Below are positions 44,946 to 54,287 of a DNA stretch of 64,000 nt, piece after piece. The notes below the pieces were generated by a model. It was given only the letters and a program-made list of their open reading frames with translations. It ran no database searches and was not told the origin of the DNA. The stretch comes from Pseudomonas segetis. GTDB taxonomy: Bacteria > Pseudomonadota > Gammaproteobacteria > Pseudomonadales > Pseudomonadaceae. Position numbers and translations under genes: made by a program. Location of the stretch: NCBI RefSeq assembly GCF_900188155.1, contig NZ_FZOG01000002.1, forward strand, positions 263,845-327,844. The letters are read 5' to 3'. The stretch's first letter is position 1, and the number at the start of each line of letters is the position of its first letter.

Positions 44946-45857
44946 CTAGATTGCACGCGCCACTGACGCATTGGCGGGCGACGCGGATTCAAGCTGAGCC
45001 AACTCGCTTGCCAGGGCATCAAAGCGCGCGCCCCTGATGCCAATGCACACCAACTGGTTAGCGACCGGTTGACGTCGTACAGGGAGCCAGCGAGAGACAC
45101 CACCACTCAACTGGAATACCTGAGGTGCCTGATGGTCAGTCCGCGCCAATATACCCTTGGCGCGTAGCACGACATCGTCATACGCGCGCAATAGCTGCTC
45201 CAAGCGCCCGGCATCTATTGCCGAGCCATAGCTCAGGCTGACGGCCCTCCAGGCCGCATCGGCATGGCGCGATACCGGCCTGAGTGCTGGTGCTTGCCGC
45301 GCACCGGCGTTGCCTGAAGTATTGAGCAATGCTTCAGGGTTGATCGACTCAAGTATCCCCAGCGCATGGGCGGGTGCTGCTGGCAGGCGATTGACTACCA
45401 CCTGGCTGGCCCCGGCAATTTGCGAACGCCAGACCTCTGCGGTGTAGCGATCGGTCGCATGCTTGTCGATCTGGCTGCCATCAACCAGGCAAATCACCGA
45501 GGCCAGTTGCAACTGGCGCGAGGTGCGGGCGATATCAGCAATACGTGCCGGTTCGGCCACTCCGCTGGCCTCGATATAAATGGCTGCAGGCCGCGGCTCC
45601 ATGCGCATCGCCTGGGCCAGTTGCTCAGCCAGGGTTCCGCCAAGCGTGCAGCAGATGCAGCCATTGCCCAGGCTCAGGATTTGCTCATCACGGTATTCAA
45701 TAAGCTCGGCATCAATATTGATATCACCAAAGTCATTCACCACGATCAGGCTGTCGCGGGGCAGGCCCTGGCGGATCAGTTGATTCAGGTAACTTGTCTT
45801 GCCCGCCCCCAGGAAACCGGTGATCAGGGTAAAGGGAACAGGCTCAGGTGTCGGCAT
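44946..45857 (-). CDS. CobW/COG0523-family GTPase (metallochaperone-like)
   Basis: G3E-family GTPase of 303 residues, likely a metal-insertion chaperone. Walker A is 'GFLGAGKTS' (residues 14-22), and the diagnostic metal-binding motif C-x-C-C is at residues 67-70 ('NGCICCTLGG'). 'YIEASGVAEPARI' is a further family block. The G4 motif, normally NKxD, reads 'VVVNRLPAA', so guanine specificity is in doubt. The short C-terminal CobW domain ends the protein. GGAGG precedes the start, which overlaps the amidohydrolase stop by 14 bases. It probably supplies metal (zinc is common) to that enzyme. Confidence 0.9.
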   Translation of the reverse strand: MPTPEPVPFTLITGFLGAGKTSYLNQLIRQGLPRDSLIVVNDFGDINIDAELIEYRDEQILSLGNGCICCTLGGTLAEQLAQAMRMEPRPAAIYIEASGVAEPARIADIARTSRQLQLASVICLVDGSQIDKHATDRYTAEVWRSQIAGASQVVVNRLPAAPAHALGILESINPEALLNTSGNAGARQAPALRPVSRHADAAWRAVSLSYGSAIDAGRLEQLLRAYDDVVLRAKGILARTDHQAPQVFQLSGGVSRWLPVRRQPVANQLVCIGIRGARFDALASELAQLESASPANASVARAI

Positions 45858-47472
45858 TGACCTTTCCTCCAAGTACGGTTGCCAATACTGCGATATGACG
45901 CAGCTGCGCAGGCTCGACTTCCAGCGGGTCCTGGTCCAGCACCACCATGTCGGCGAACTTGCCCACCTCAAGACTGCCGACCTGATGATCAAGCCGCAGG
46001 GTATAGGCCGCGCCAAGGGTGATCATTTCAAGCGCCTCGGCAACAGTGACGCGCTCGTGCTCACCGAGCACATCACCGGACGCGCTTTCACGCATCACCG
46101 CGCACCACGCGGTAAACAACGGCCCCAATGGCGTCACGGGCGCATCGCTGTGCACCGCTGTTGGAATCCCCAAGCGCCGCGCCGATGCCAGCGGCTCGAG
46201 CCGGCGACTGCGTTCGAAGCCCAGAGTGCGGCGACGGTGTATGTCCCCCCAGTAATAAATGTGATTGGCAAACATGTTCAGGCACAGGCCAAGCTTGGCG
46301 GTGCGGCGCAACTGGGCGTGGTCGATGACCTGGCAGTGTTGCAATGTATGCCGGTGATCCGAGCGGGGCCAGATATCCAGGGCCTCCTCGACCGCATCCA
46401 GCATCAGCTCAACCGCTTCATCGCCGTTGGTGTGAATGTGCAATTGCAAGCCCGCTTGATGGTATACCTGCACCATCTTGCGCAGTGCTTCGGGCGGCGC
46501 ATTCCAAATGCCATTTGCATGACCATCATGGTAATAGGGCCACTTCATTCGCGCCGTATAGCCCTGGATCGAGCCGTCGGTCATCATCTTGACCAGGCCA
46601 AAATGCAACTTGTCGCTGTTCAACTCCATGCAGCGCTGTAATCGCTCAACGCCTTGCTCGGGCGTCCAGGCCAGTGCACTCATTGCCGGCACCAGGCGAA
46701 CCGGAAAATCCTCTGCTGCCGTCACTTCCTGCAGGGCCGCTATGCCTTCATCGGTCAGTGGGTTGTAGAGATCGGTGATGGTGGTAACCCCGGCATTGCG
46801 CGCAACCTTGCCGTAGCGCTGCAAGGTGCTGGGTGCAGATACCGCCTCAAAGAGGTTGAGCCCGAGGGTTTCAAAAACCGCGTGCATGGCTGCCATTTCC
46901 TGCAACTCGCCGTTGGGCTGGCCGTCGGCGTCGAGCATGATGCCTTCAATGCCCGCGTATTGATCAAGGTTGGACAGTTCAAGCATCTGGGTGTTGACCG
47001 TCATCACATGCAAGCTCGCATGCATGACGATTACCGGACGATCGCTCACCGCCGCATCCAGGGTCAGTCGATCAAGTCGCTCGCCCTCGAAATAAACCGG
47101 ATCAAAGCCCCATGCAACCAGTGGCTCGCCAGCAGGAAGCAGCGCGGCGCCCTCTCGCAAGCGCTGCTGCATGGCTGCAATGCTATTGGCACCGGGCCAG
47201 TTCACGGCATCCGGATCAACCCGGTCGAAGTAGCCCAGATACAGGTAACGCCACATCGCGCCTTCCAGGGCATGGCTGTGCCCCTCGACAAAGCCCGGCA
47301 AGATAATGTTCTCGCCAAAGCGCTGGTCAAGCCTGTACTCGCCCAGCTCAGCCATGATTGCCAATGGCCCGACACTCAATACGCGACCATCGCGCACCGC
47401 GATATGAGTGGCCTCGGGCTGCGATGGATTCATCGTCAGAATACGCTTGGCGGCATAGACGGTAATGCTCAT
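45844..47472 (-). CDS. Amidohydrolase (YtcJ-like metal-dependent hydrolase)
   Basis: Metal-dependent amidohydrolase of 542 residues. Beta-barrel entry motif H-x-H is 'GFVEGHSHALEG' (near residues 61-72); other ligands are suggested by 'LQLHIHTNGDEAV' (near 341-353), 'HTLQHCQVIDHAQL' and 'PTAVHSDAPVTPLG' (near 451-464). The C-terminal 'GSLEVGKFADMVVLDQDPL' closes the composite barrel. YtcJ-like enzymes hydrolyse N-acyl or amide bonds; the substrate is unknown. AAGGAG precedes the start. Its ATG overlaps the symporter stop by four bases and its 3' end overlaps the CobW gene, so the three genes are one operon. Confidence 0.9.
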   Translation of the reverse strand: MSITVYAAKRILTMNPSQPEATHIAVRDGRVLSVGPLAIMAELGEYRLDQRFGENIILPGFVEGHSHALEGAMWRYLYLGYFDRVDPDAVNWPGANSIAAMQQRLREGAALLPAGEPLVAWGFDPVYFEGERLDRLTLDAAVSDRPVIVMHASLHVMTVNTQMLELSNLDQYAGIEGIMLDADGQPNGELQEMAAMHAVFETLGLNLFEAVSAPSTLQRYGKVARNAGVTTITDLYNPLTDEGIAALQEVTAAEDFPVRLVPAMSALAWTPEQGVERLQRCMELNSDKLHFGLVKMMTDGSIQGYTARMKWPYYHDGHANGIWNAPPEALRKMVQVYHQAGLQLHIHTNGDEAVELMLDAVEEALDIWPRSDHRHTLQHCQVIDHAQLRRTAKLGLCLNMFANHIYYWGDIHRRRTLGFERSRRLEPLASARRLGIPTAVHSDAPVTPLGPLFTAWCAVMRESASGDVLGEHERVTVAEALEMITLGAAYTLRLDHQVGSLEVGKFADMVVLDQDPLEVEPAQLRHIAVLATVLGGKVNADT

Positions 47473-48872
47473 GAGCAGGACTCCTTGGCCTGAAGATGGG
47501 GGATGGTTGAGGGGCGCATCATCAGCAAGGGAATACCTGCGAGAAAGATGAGCGCAGTACCGCCAAAGACCAGAAAGTAGGTCCAGCCGCCCAGCGAGGG
47601 CACCAGCGGCGCAAAGAAGAACAGGATATGAAAGTTGGTGACGATAATGGCCAGGTTGAAGAAGGCCAGCTCCTTGGGCACGGAAGTGCTGAAATCAGCA
47701 TCCATCATCCTCAGGAGCAACAGGCCGGTGCCGGTTGAACCACAACAGCAGCCAAACGCCGTGAGTGCCCGCTCCCTGCCCAGGGTTCCGCTCAACCGGC
47801 CGAGCAGCAGGCAACCTATCAAGGTGGCGATAGTCACCGCCAGGGTCACCAGCATGATGGGAGTCAATAGCTCATACAGCACAGTGAACTGGATGCTCAT
47901 CAAGGTGCCGACCACCATGAAGTCTACCGAGGAACCGGTGATGCGCTTGAGGCTTTCATCATCCACCCGATGAGACAAGCCAAGGCGATCAATGCAAAAA
48001 CGCATCAGCACGCAAACCGCCAGGCCATGGACGAAGAACATATTGAAGCTGAACAGCACCGAAAGATTGATACCGCCCAGCGTCAGGCCTGCAACTTGCG
48101 CCTGTATAAAGTTCAGCCACAGATAAGTGACCAGGTAGGCAATGCCCAGCAAACCAAGGTGATAGCCCAATGAGTCGAGATTGGCCGGGTGCGAAACCAT
48201 CTTGCCGCCACTGGGCGCCTGCTCAGGGCGATAGAACCCAGACTTGAACGCACCATCGATATTCGAGGCTTTATTGGCATTGAGGCCACCGCGAATAAAT
48301 TTTTTCGCAACCGGAACACCAATGACAAAGGCCACCAGAAAGCCCAGCGATGCGTAGATCATGCCGACCTGGGCAGCGTTCTCAACGCCATACTGGCTTT
48401 CCCAGATTCCGCCATAAGTCAGAGCCTGGCCCGGGCCCTGGGTGAAGCCGTGGGTCACAATCGCCCCAAGCCATGCACTGGTATCGGAACCGGTTACCGC
48501 GTCATAAGCGACTATCACCAAATAACCGATCACCCCTTGGAGCCCAAGGCTGATGGTCCAGATAAATGTCAGCCAAAGCCCGCCACGGACCACGCTGCCC
48601 CCGGAAAGCGAGGCATTCTTGCTCTTGCCGGTCAGGCACAGGGACATAAAGCTGAGGGTGAAAAAGTGAAAAGTAAGCGCCTGGAAATCACCTGCCTCAA
48701 ATCCTGGAATCAATCCCAAAGACAGCAAGATGAAGCCGAGCATGCCACCAATGATGCTTGCTGGCGCCAATGAGTTGCGAAACAAGCCGATCCGATTACG
48801 CAAGACACTGCCCAGCAACAGCATGCTGGCGAGCAAGGCGAAAGCCATTACGCCGTGGAATGTACTTTCCAT
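47469..48872 (-). CDS. Sodium/glutamate symporter-like transporter (GltS/ESS family)
   Basis: Inner-membrane transporter of 467 residues with about 12 hydrophobic segments. It matches the GltS-type ESS family: 'ASIIGGMLGFILL' (near residues 38-50), 'AIVTHGFTQGPGQALTYGGIWE' (near 137-158; the glutamate carrier signature with G-x-G-x-G/A-x-x-x-G), and 'AFGCCCGSTGTGLLLLRMM' (near 374-392). AGAGGAC precedes the start. It is the first gene of a three-gene operon with an amidohydrolase and a CobW GTPase, so it may import the amino-acid conjugate that the hydrolase cleaves; this is inference. Confidence 0.85.
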   Translation of the reverse strand: MESTFHGVMAFALLASMLLLGSVLRNRIGLFRNSLAPASIIGGMLGFILLSLGLIPGFEAGDFQALTFHFFTLSFMSLCLTGKSKNASLSGGSVVRGGLWLTFIWTISLGLQGVIGYLVIVAYDAVTGSDTSAWLGAIVTHGFTQGPGQALTYGGIWESQYGVENAAQVGMIYASLGFLVAFVIGVPVAKKFIRGGLNANKASNIDGAFKSGFYRPEQAPSGGKMVSHPANLDSLGYHLGLLGIAYLVTYLWLNFIQAQVAGLTLGGINLSVLFSFNMFFVHGLAVCVLMRFCIDRLGLSHRVDDESLKRITGSSVDFMVVGTLMSIQFTVLYELLTPIMLVTLAVTIATLIGCLLLGRLSGTLGRERALTAFGCCCGSTGTGLLLLRMMDADFSTSVPKELAFFNLAIIVTNFHILFFFAPLVPSLGGWTYFLVFGGTALIFLAGIPLLMMRPSTIPHLQAKESCS

Positions 48873-49237
48873 TATCAGTCCTCTACTACATATGCTTATT
48901 TTTGGAATGGCAGATAGACGTTATTGCGATGTTCTGTGAGGTTTGCCCCACTTGTTGTTCTGATGAAACCGCTGGCCAGGGTTTCTGATCCAGCTCTGCA
49001 CGCGACGACAGCAACCCAAACTTAAAGCGCGAATGATGATTTGTATAATATCAATTAGGCATTCATTGATACTTCTAAAGCATCGCTAAGTAATCCGTCA
49101 TACGCTGCAGAATCCGTATCCAAAGACTTATGCAGCCAGCAGTCGCTTACAACGAGCCATCTGCTTTACTTCACAGGTGAACGACTCGCCATTTGCCGTT
49201 GGCATGCCCTTGATTCAATGCTTTACAGGAGAGAGAC
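48873..49237. other. 365-base divergent intergenic region
   Basis: Between the symporter operon (-) and the Rap1a-like gene (+). TATAAT at 49044-49049 with TTAAAG 16 bases upstream is a possible sigma-70 promoter for the plus strand, about 190 bases before the gene. I see no other gene, RNA motif or repeat. Confidence 0.4.
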
Positions 49238-49597
49238 ATGAAGTGGAGCAAGTACATCCTCACATTCAGCCTGGCATTGATTTGCAGCACAGGATTTGCT
49301 GAGCAAAAAGCGTCCGCCGTGGTCGTCACCGGTAATGACTGGCTAAGTTCTTCAAGCAGTGAACGCCACGCCTTTATGATCGGTGTAACCAACATGCTGA
49401 TCGCTGAAGCGGCCTACGCCAAAAAGCATGGTCTTGAGGCGCCACCCATGGGTGCCCAGATCGCCAACGGTGTCACTGGCCTGAAGCTGCCAGACATCGA
49501 GGCGCGCATCACCAATTGGTACCAAGCCAATCCGACTCAGCAGAGCGTGCCGGTAATGGGCGTGCTTTGGCAGGCAGTGGTCAAGGCTAAACACTGA
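49238..49597 (+). CDS. Exported Rap1a/Tai-like small protein
   Basis: Exported protein of 119 residues with a clear signal peptide ('YILTFSLALICSTGFAEQ', cleavage near residue 21). The mature domain is all-helical, with 'ERHAFMIGVTNMLIAEAAYAKKHG' (near residues 45-68) and 'DIEARITNWYQANPTQQSVPVMGVLWQAVV'. This pattern resembles the Rap1a/Tai family, some members of which neutralise type VI secretion effectors. No effector or secretion gene is nearby, so an immunity role is doubtful. GGAGAGAGAC precedes the start. It is followed by a small lipoprotein gene. Confidence 0.7.
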   Translation: MKWSKYILTFSLALICSTGFAEQKASAVVVTGNDWLSSSSSERHAFMIGVTNMLIAEAAYAKKHGLEAPPMGAQIANGVTGLKLPDIEARITNWYQANPTQQSVPVMGVLWQAVVKAKH

Positions 49598-49618
49598 GCC
49601 AATCAAGGAGTGAAGCAG

Positions 49619-49795
49619 ATGAAGCGAATTTACTCGGTAACCGCAGCGCTGATATGCGCGACCTTCATTCTATCGGCATGCGCCACCGTGGCTGGCGGCA
49701 TGATAGGCGGCGGTGTCGGCCGCATGGCGGGCGATGAAGATGCTGGACGCATGATCGGCGCCGGGATCGGCATGATGATCGACATCTCTGACTAA
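49619..49795 (+). CDS. Small glycine-zipper lipoprotein
   Basis: Predicted lipoprotein of 58 residues. The lipobox is ILSAC (Cys near residue 21), followed by a Gly/Met-rich zipper ('VAGGMIGGGVGRMAG' and 'GRMIGAGIGMMIDI'). ATG at 49619 has AAGGAG eight bases upstream; a GTG three codons earlier would sit on that site. It starts 21 bases after the Rap1a-like stop, so they are one operon, closed by a strong terminator. Function unknown; such proteins are often membrane-stress lipoproteins of the YMGG type. Confidence 0.85.
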   Translation: MKRIYSVTAALICATFILSACATVAGGMIGGGVGRMAGDEDAGRMIGAGIGMMIDISD

Positions 49796-49804
49796 CAGGT
49801 CGAA

Positions 49805-49840
49805 CCGCTGTAGCGCTTGGCGCTACAGCGGTGTTTATCT
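49805..49840. terminator. Terminator closing the small lipoprotein operon, shared with sbcC
   Basis: CCGCTGTAGCGC (49805-49816) pairs perfectly with GCGCTACAGCGG (49820-49831) around a TTG loop and is followed by TGTTTAT. It overlaps the convergent sbcC stop (49839) and may act on both strands. Confidence 0.9.
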
Positions 49841-52800
49841 AGACAGCAAAGCACTTGTCCAAGGTGCTGTGTCCCATGCCGACCCCCTTGTGCACTTTCA
49901 ACTGCACAGGAATGCGCTCCTTGAGCGCCTCGACATGGCTGATCACGCCAATCATCTTGCCGCTGGCATTGAGGTTGTCCAGCGCATCAAGCGCGACCTC
50001 CAGCGTTTCGCCGTCGAGTGTGCCAAAGCCCTCATCGAGAAACAGCGAGTCGATGCTGGTCTTGTGACTGACCAGGTCGGACAACGCCAGCGCCAGCGCC
50101 AGGCTGACCAGAAAACTCTCGCCGCCGGATAAGGTCTTGGTATCGCGCGCGACATCGGCCTGCCAGGTATCAATGACCTCAAGCTCCAACTCGCCCTGAG
50201 TCTTACGCCCCAACTGATAACGCCCGTGCAGGCGATCAAGCTGTTGGTTGGCCAAATAGACCAGATGATCAAGCGTCAGGCCCTGGGCAAACTTGCGGAA
50301 TTTGGCGCCGTCGGCCGAGCCAATCAGGCTGTTGAGTTGCTGCCATAAGTCGAAATCGGCCTGCTGCGCACTGATCTGTGCGAACAGCTCTTGCTGGCTT
50401 TCACGGCGAGCATCGTCGCCTTGGAGCTGGGCACGAATCTCGCCCCGACGCTCGGTCAGGGCCTTGAGCTCACCATTGACTCTTTGCAGATCGATCAACA
50501 ACTGCTCATCAGCGATCTCACTGAACAGTGTTGCCTGTTCGGTGGCTTGCAGCCTGCTCAAACGCTGCTCACAATCCTGCTCCAGCGCCTGCGCAGCAGT
50601 AATGTCGTGGGTCAGGCGCTGCAATAACTCGCGTAATGCTTGGCGTTTTTCATCATCGAGCACAGCAGCCAAGAACTCAGCCTCGTCAGCAAAGGGGCTG
50701 GCCGTCAGCGCAGCCTGCCAGGCCTGATTGTGCTGCAGTTGCTCCTGCTGCTCATCCTCGATTCGCTTGAGCACGGTTTGTAGCTGACCCTGTAGCTGAT
50801 CGCGCTGCTGCTGGGCGGGTTGCCAGGCATTGTGCAAGCTGCGCAGCTGTTCTTGCGGTTGGGCAACGGGTGAGACCTCTGCACGATCATCTTCGCCTTG
50901 CTCGGCCCAGCGTTGTTGCCAGGTCTGCGCTTGTTCGCGGGCCTGCTTGAGCTGATGATGCTGCTCGTTTATCTGGCTAATGAGTTGCTGGTTCAGCTCT
51001 TGATCACCACGCCAATCCAGCCAGGCCTGCTGCTGTTCTTGCAGCCAGCGTTGTGGGTCCTCGGGCAAGGTCAAGCCTAATACCTGCAAGCTGCTGCGCA
51101 GCTCGGCCAGACGCTTTGTATGTTCGGACTCGAGCTTTTGCAGCGTGCTAACACTGTCTTGCTGACGTTGCTGTTGATGGTTTTGCTGGGCCAGCAGCGT
51201 CTGGACCTGTGCAACACATTGGTTGACCTCGCGCTCAGCCTGCATCAACTGCTGAGCGCTATGCTGCGCAGCTTGCTTGAGTTGGTCGAGCTGGGCCAAA
51301 CGCTGCTGTTGCTGCATCACTTGCTGATTATTCAACTGCTGCGCGGCAAGCACTTCACCGGCGTCGCCAAGTGCCTGGCCAAGCAGTTCGCAGCCTTGTT
51401 GCCAACGCTGATCACACTCGGCGATGGCTTGTTCAGCCGTGCCAATTTGCCCCTGTATTTGTTCGATTCGAGCCTTGGTCACTTCGAGCTTGGCACTCAA
51501 GGCTTCCCCTTTGGTGCGCACCTCATCTTGCTCAAGTTGCTTGGCCTGCAGTGCCTGTTCGGTTTCTGACAGGTTCAGCGCCTGGTATTCAGCAATCGCC
51601 GGGTGGCTGAGCGAGCCGCATAACGGGCATGCTTCGCCGGGCTGCAAGGCCGCTCGATAGTGCTCCAGCTGTTGAATGCGCTGCTCCTGCTCAAGCAGCT
51701 TTTGCTTATCGCTGATCTGCTGTTTGAGATCGACAAACTGAGTGCGCAGCACATCACGCCGCCGGTTCTGCTCCACCAGCTCTTGTTGCTGGGCGACGAG
51801 CTGTTCCTGTGCCTGGCGACGTTGCTCGACATACTTGTGGCGCAGGCTTGCCAATGCTTCGAGCTGCTCAAGTTGTCTGGCTTGATCCGCCAGTTGTTGC
51901 GATTGCTCACGCAACGCACTATCTGTCTGCCCGGCCAAAAGCGTATCGAGCTGTTGTTGCGCCAGCCTGGCGACTTGCTCTGCCTCGGCCAGGGATGCCT
52001 GGGCTGAGCTGAGCGCTGTCTGTCGCTGCTCCAACTCGCTGCTTAGCTGGCTCAACTGCTGGCTAATCTGCAATTGCCTGGATTGCTCTGCGCCCTGCTC
52101 TTGCTGGCCTTGTTGCAGCGCTGCAAACTGCTGTTGCCAGGCATTGAGGTGCTCGCCCAACTGCGCACGCTGTGGCTGCGTGGCCAAACGCTGGGTAACT
52201 CGATCGGCACGTTGCTGCAAGGTATTCAGGGCCTGCTGCTCAATGTCCAGCAGTTGTTGGCTCAACCCGTGCCCCTGCCATGCCTGCTGGGAAATCGACT
52301 GCAGCACGCCAGCGTGCTCTTGGCCTAGTTGCCGGGCCAGTTGCTGGCTGGCATGCAATCGCTGGCTGACCTGCTGTTGCGCCAGATAAAGCGGCTGCAA
52401 TTGAGCAGCTGGCTCGCTTGCGGTGAGTCGCTGCAACTGTGGCTGGGCATCGATCAGCGCTTGTTGGGCAGCACCCGCTTGCTGTTTGGCACGTTGTAAT
52501 TGTCCCTGCGCATTGAGCCTGGCTTCGCGCCATTGCTGCTGCGCCTGCAACCCCTGTTGCTCAGTCGCCAGGCGCTGCTCATCAAGGGTCAAGCGTGCAA
52601 CCTCTTCGGCTAACACTGCGCGTTGATCAGGGCTGAGCAGCTCAACCCCTTCAGCCCTGGCCCGCAACTGATCTAGCACCACTTTCACTTCACGGGTTTG
52701 CTCGAATACGCGCTGTGAAATCTGCCCGTAGATGTCGGTGCCCGTAAGTTCTTCAAGCAACTCCGCTCGCTGGTTGGCATTGGCCTCAAGAAAAGCTGCA

Positions 52801-53273
52801 AAACCACCTTGGGCCAGCAACATCGACTTGGTGAAGCGCTCAAAGTCGAGACCGGTCAGACGCTCGGTTTCGCGCAGCTTTTCGTTGATCTTGTCGGTAA
52901 TGATCTGCCCGCTGGCCATCTGCGCCAGCTCGACCTTCGGCGCCTGCAAGGCTCCATCGGCTTTATCGCGAGCCCGGCGCTGGCTCCAGAACGCCCGGTA
53001 ACCGACTCCTTTAACCTCAAACTCAACCTCAGCCAAGCACTCAGCGGCATGCCGGGTCATCAACTCATTACTGCTGGCAGACACCGTATTCATCCGCGGC
53101 GTGCGGTGATACAACGCCAAGCAGATAGCATCGAGCAAGGTGGTTTTACCCGCGCCAGTCGGTCCGGTAATCGCAAAAAGACCATTGTCCTTGAAAGGCT
53201 CAGCAGTGAAATCAACCTTCCACTCGCCCTTGAGGGAGTTGAGATTCTTGAGGCGCAGGCTAAGGATTTTCAT
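49839..53273 (-). CDS. sbcC: Exonuclease subunit SbcC (Rad50-like SMC ATPase)
   Basis: ATPase subunit of the SbcCD nuclease, which opens DNA hairpins and processes double-strand breaks. 1144 residues. Walker A is '[21 protein letters not shown]' (near residues 37-57). The central two thirds form very Gln-rich coiled coils interrupted by the zinc hook C549-P-L-C552. The ABC signature and Walker B are in '[21 protein letters not shown]' and '[11 protein letters not shown]' near the C-terminus. sbcD lies upstream on the same strand, but the two are separated by a ZIP transporter gene and about 1 kb. Confidence 0.97.
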   Translation of the reverse strand: MKILSLRLKNLNSLKGEWKVDFTAEPFKDNGLFAITGPTGAGKTTLLDAICLALYHRTPRMNTVSASSNELMTRHAAECLAEVEFEVKGVGYRAFWSQRRARDKADGALQAPKVELAQMASGQIITDKINEKLRETERLTGLDFERFTKSMLLAQGGFAAFLEANANQRAELLEELTGTDIYGQISQRVFEQTREVKVVLDQLRARAEGVELLSPDQRAVLAEEVARLTLDEQRLATEQQGLQAQQQWREARLNAQGQLQRAKQQAGAAQQALIDAQPQLQRLTASEPAAQLQPLYLAQQQVSQRLHASQQLARQLGQEHAGVLQSISQQAWQGHGLSQQLLDIEQQALNTLQQRADRVTQRLATQPQRAQLGEHLNAWQQQFAALQQGQQEQGAEQSRQLQISQQLSQLSSELEQRQTALSSAQASLAEAEQVARLAQQQLDTLLAGQTDSALREQSQQLADQARQLEQLEALASLRHKYVEQRRQAQEQLVAQQQELVEQNRRRDVLRTQFVDLKQQISDKQKLLEQEQRIQQLEHYRAALQPGEACPLCGSLSHPAIAEYQALNLSETEQALQAKQLEQDEVRTKGEALSAKLEVTKARIEQIQGQIGTAEQAIAECDQRWQQGCELLGQALGDAGEVLAAQQLNNQQVMQQQQRLAQLDQLKQAAQHSAQQLMQAEREVNQCVAQVQTLLAQQNHQQQRQQDSVSTLQKLESEHTKRLAELRSSLQVLGLTLPEDPQRWLQEQQQAWLDWRGDQELNQQLISQINEQHHQLKQAREQAQTWQQRWAEQGEDDRAEVSPVAQPQEQLRSLHNAWQPAQQQRDQLQGQLQTVLKRIEDEQQEQLQHNQAWQAALTASPFADEAEFLAAVLDDEKRQALRELLQRLTHDITAAQALEQDCEQRLSRLQATEQATLFSEIADEQLLIDLQRVNGELKALTERRGEIRAQLQGDDARRESQQELFAQISAQQADFDLWQQLNSLIGSADGAKFRKFAQGLTLDHLVYLANQQLDRLHGRYQLGRKTQGELELEVIDTWQADVARDTKTLSGGESFLVSLALALALSDLVSHKTSIDSLFLDEGFGTLDGETLEVALDALDNLNASGKMIGVISHVEALKERIPVQLKVHKGVGMGHSTLDKCFAV

Positions 53274-53517
53274 GCAAGGGTCGCAGTCTGTAATAAGCGG
53301 CTATTCTGGCATTTTCGCAGGGTGTTTGCAGGGACATGCCCGGCTATTTGCTCTTCGATAAGGCTGCGCCTTGGCAGACGGTTGTGTAAGCCAGGGTGGC
53401 CAAGCTTGGTGTTGTCGCACCCTACTTACTCAGGCCTCCACACTCCGCGTCAGGGGGTTGGCATAAGGCTTTGTTTAAAACCGGCGCTCTTAACTTGTGC
53501 TTCCTCTAGAGCTACAC

Positions 53518-54213
53518 CTACCCCAACTGGTCTAGAAACAGGGCCAAGACCAAGCCAATGGTGGTGGCTATTCCAGCCCAGTAGGCATCTTCTTTAAATG
53601 CCTTGGGAAATACCTCGGTTGCCAACGAAGCGACAACTGCACCGCCGGCAAAACACTTGATGAGGGCCAGAATGCTTTCGGGTACGTCGGTCATCAGCAG
53701 ATTGCCGGCCAGGGCCGCAATGGAAAGTATGACTGCGGTTGCGGCCCACAAACCAAAGACCTTGGCTTTCGAGTGTCCGGACTTGGCCATTTCCTTGGCC
53801 CCGCCTGCCGCTTCGGGCAGGTTGGAGAGGAATATGGAGCCGGCCAGCGCGGCGACCTGCATCGGGCCACTGCCGATCAAAGCTACGCCCAGGGCCAGGT
53901 TCTCGGGGATACCATCGAGGGTGATTGCAGCTAGAAGCCCACCGCCGCTGTCTGAACCCCATTTCTTTTTCACCAGATAGGCCAACCCGGTAAAGACCCC
54001 CGCGCCTAGAAGGACAAAGGCAAAAACCGCCCAAAGCGAAGCTTTTTCGGTGGCAGGCTGGATCAGTTCCAATACCGCCGAAATAATCAGCGCGCCGCCC
54101 GCAACCGCAACGATAAAGCCTTCGAGCGCTTTTGAAAGCCTTCCGTAGATTCCCCACGCAGCGCCGAGCAGCAAGGCTCCTGAAACAGCAAGGATGACGA
54201 TGATGGTTAGCAT
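53518..54213 (-). CDS. ZIP-family metal transporter
   Basis: Inner-membrane divalent-metal transporter of 231 residues with about eight hydrophobic segments, of the ZIP (zinc/iron permease) family. The metal site region reads 'TLDGIPENLALGVAL' (near residues 98-112), where the usual H-x-x-P-E is D-G-I-P-E-N, and 'SNLPEAAGGAKEM' (near 129-141). The His-rich cytoplasmic loop of many ZIPs is absent. The gene lies between sbcD and sbcC and on the same strand, 74 and 244 bases away respectively. The transported metal cannot be told from sequence. Confidence 0.85.
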   Translation of the reverse strand: MLTIIVILAVSGALLLGAAWGIYGRLSKALEGFIVAVAGGALIISAVLELIQPATEKASLWAVFAFVLLGAGVFTGLAYLVKKKWGSDSGGGLLAAITLDGIPENLALGVALIGSGPMQVAALAGSIFLSNLPEAAGGAKEMAKSGHSKAKVFGLWAATAVILSIAALAGNLLMTDVPESILALIKCFAGGAVVASLATEVFPKAFKEDAYWAGIATTIGLVLALFLDQLG

Positions 54214-54287
54214 AGGCCGGGGGGCTCACTCTGAGTAATAAAGGTCTGACAGCTTCTTACTGCAGACCTCTACAACAACCAGCCGTT

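Noticed and set aside
51120..51569. Leu-rich open frames opposite sbcC that look like membrane proteins
   Set aside because: They arise from the Gln-rich coiled-coil codons of sbcC read on the other strand.
53274..53517. Possible further copy of the MITE-like family in the ZIP/sbcC gap
   Set aside because: Neither the TCTGAAAA ends nor the shared interior blocks are present.
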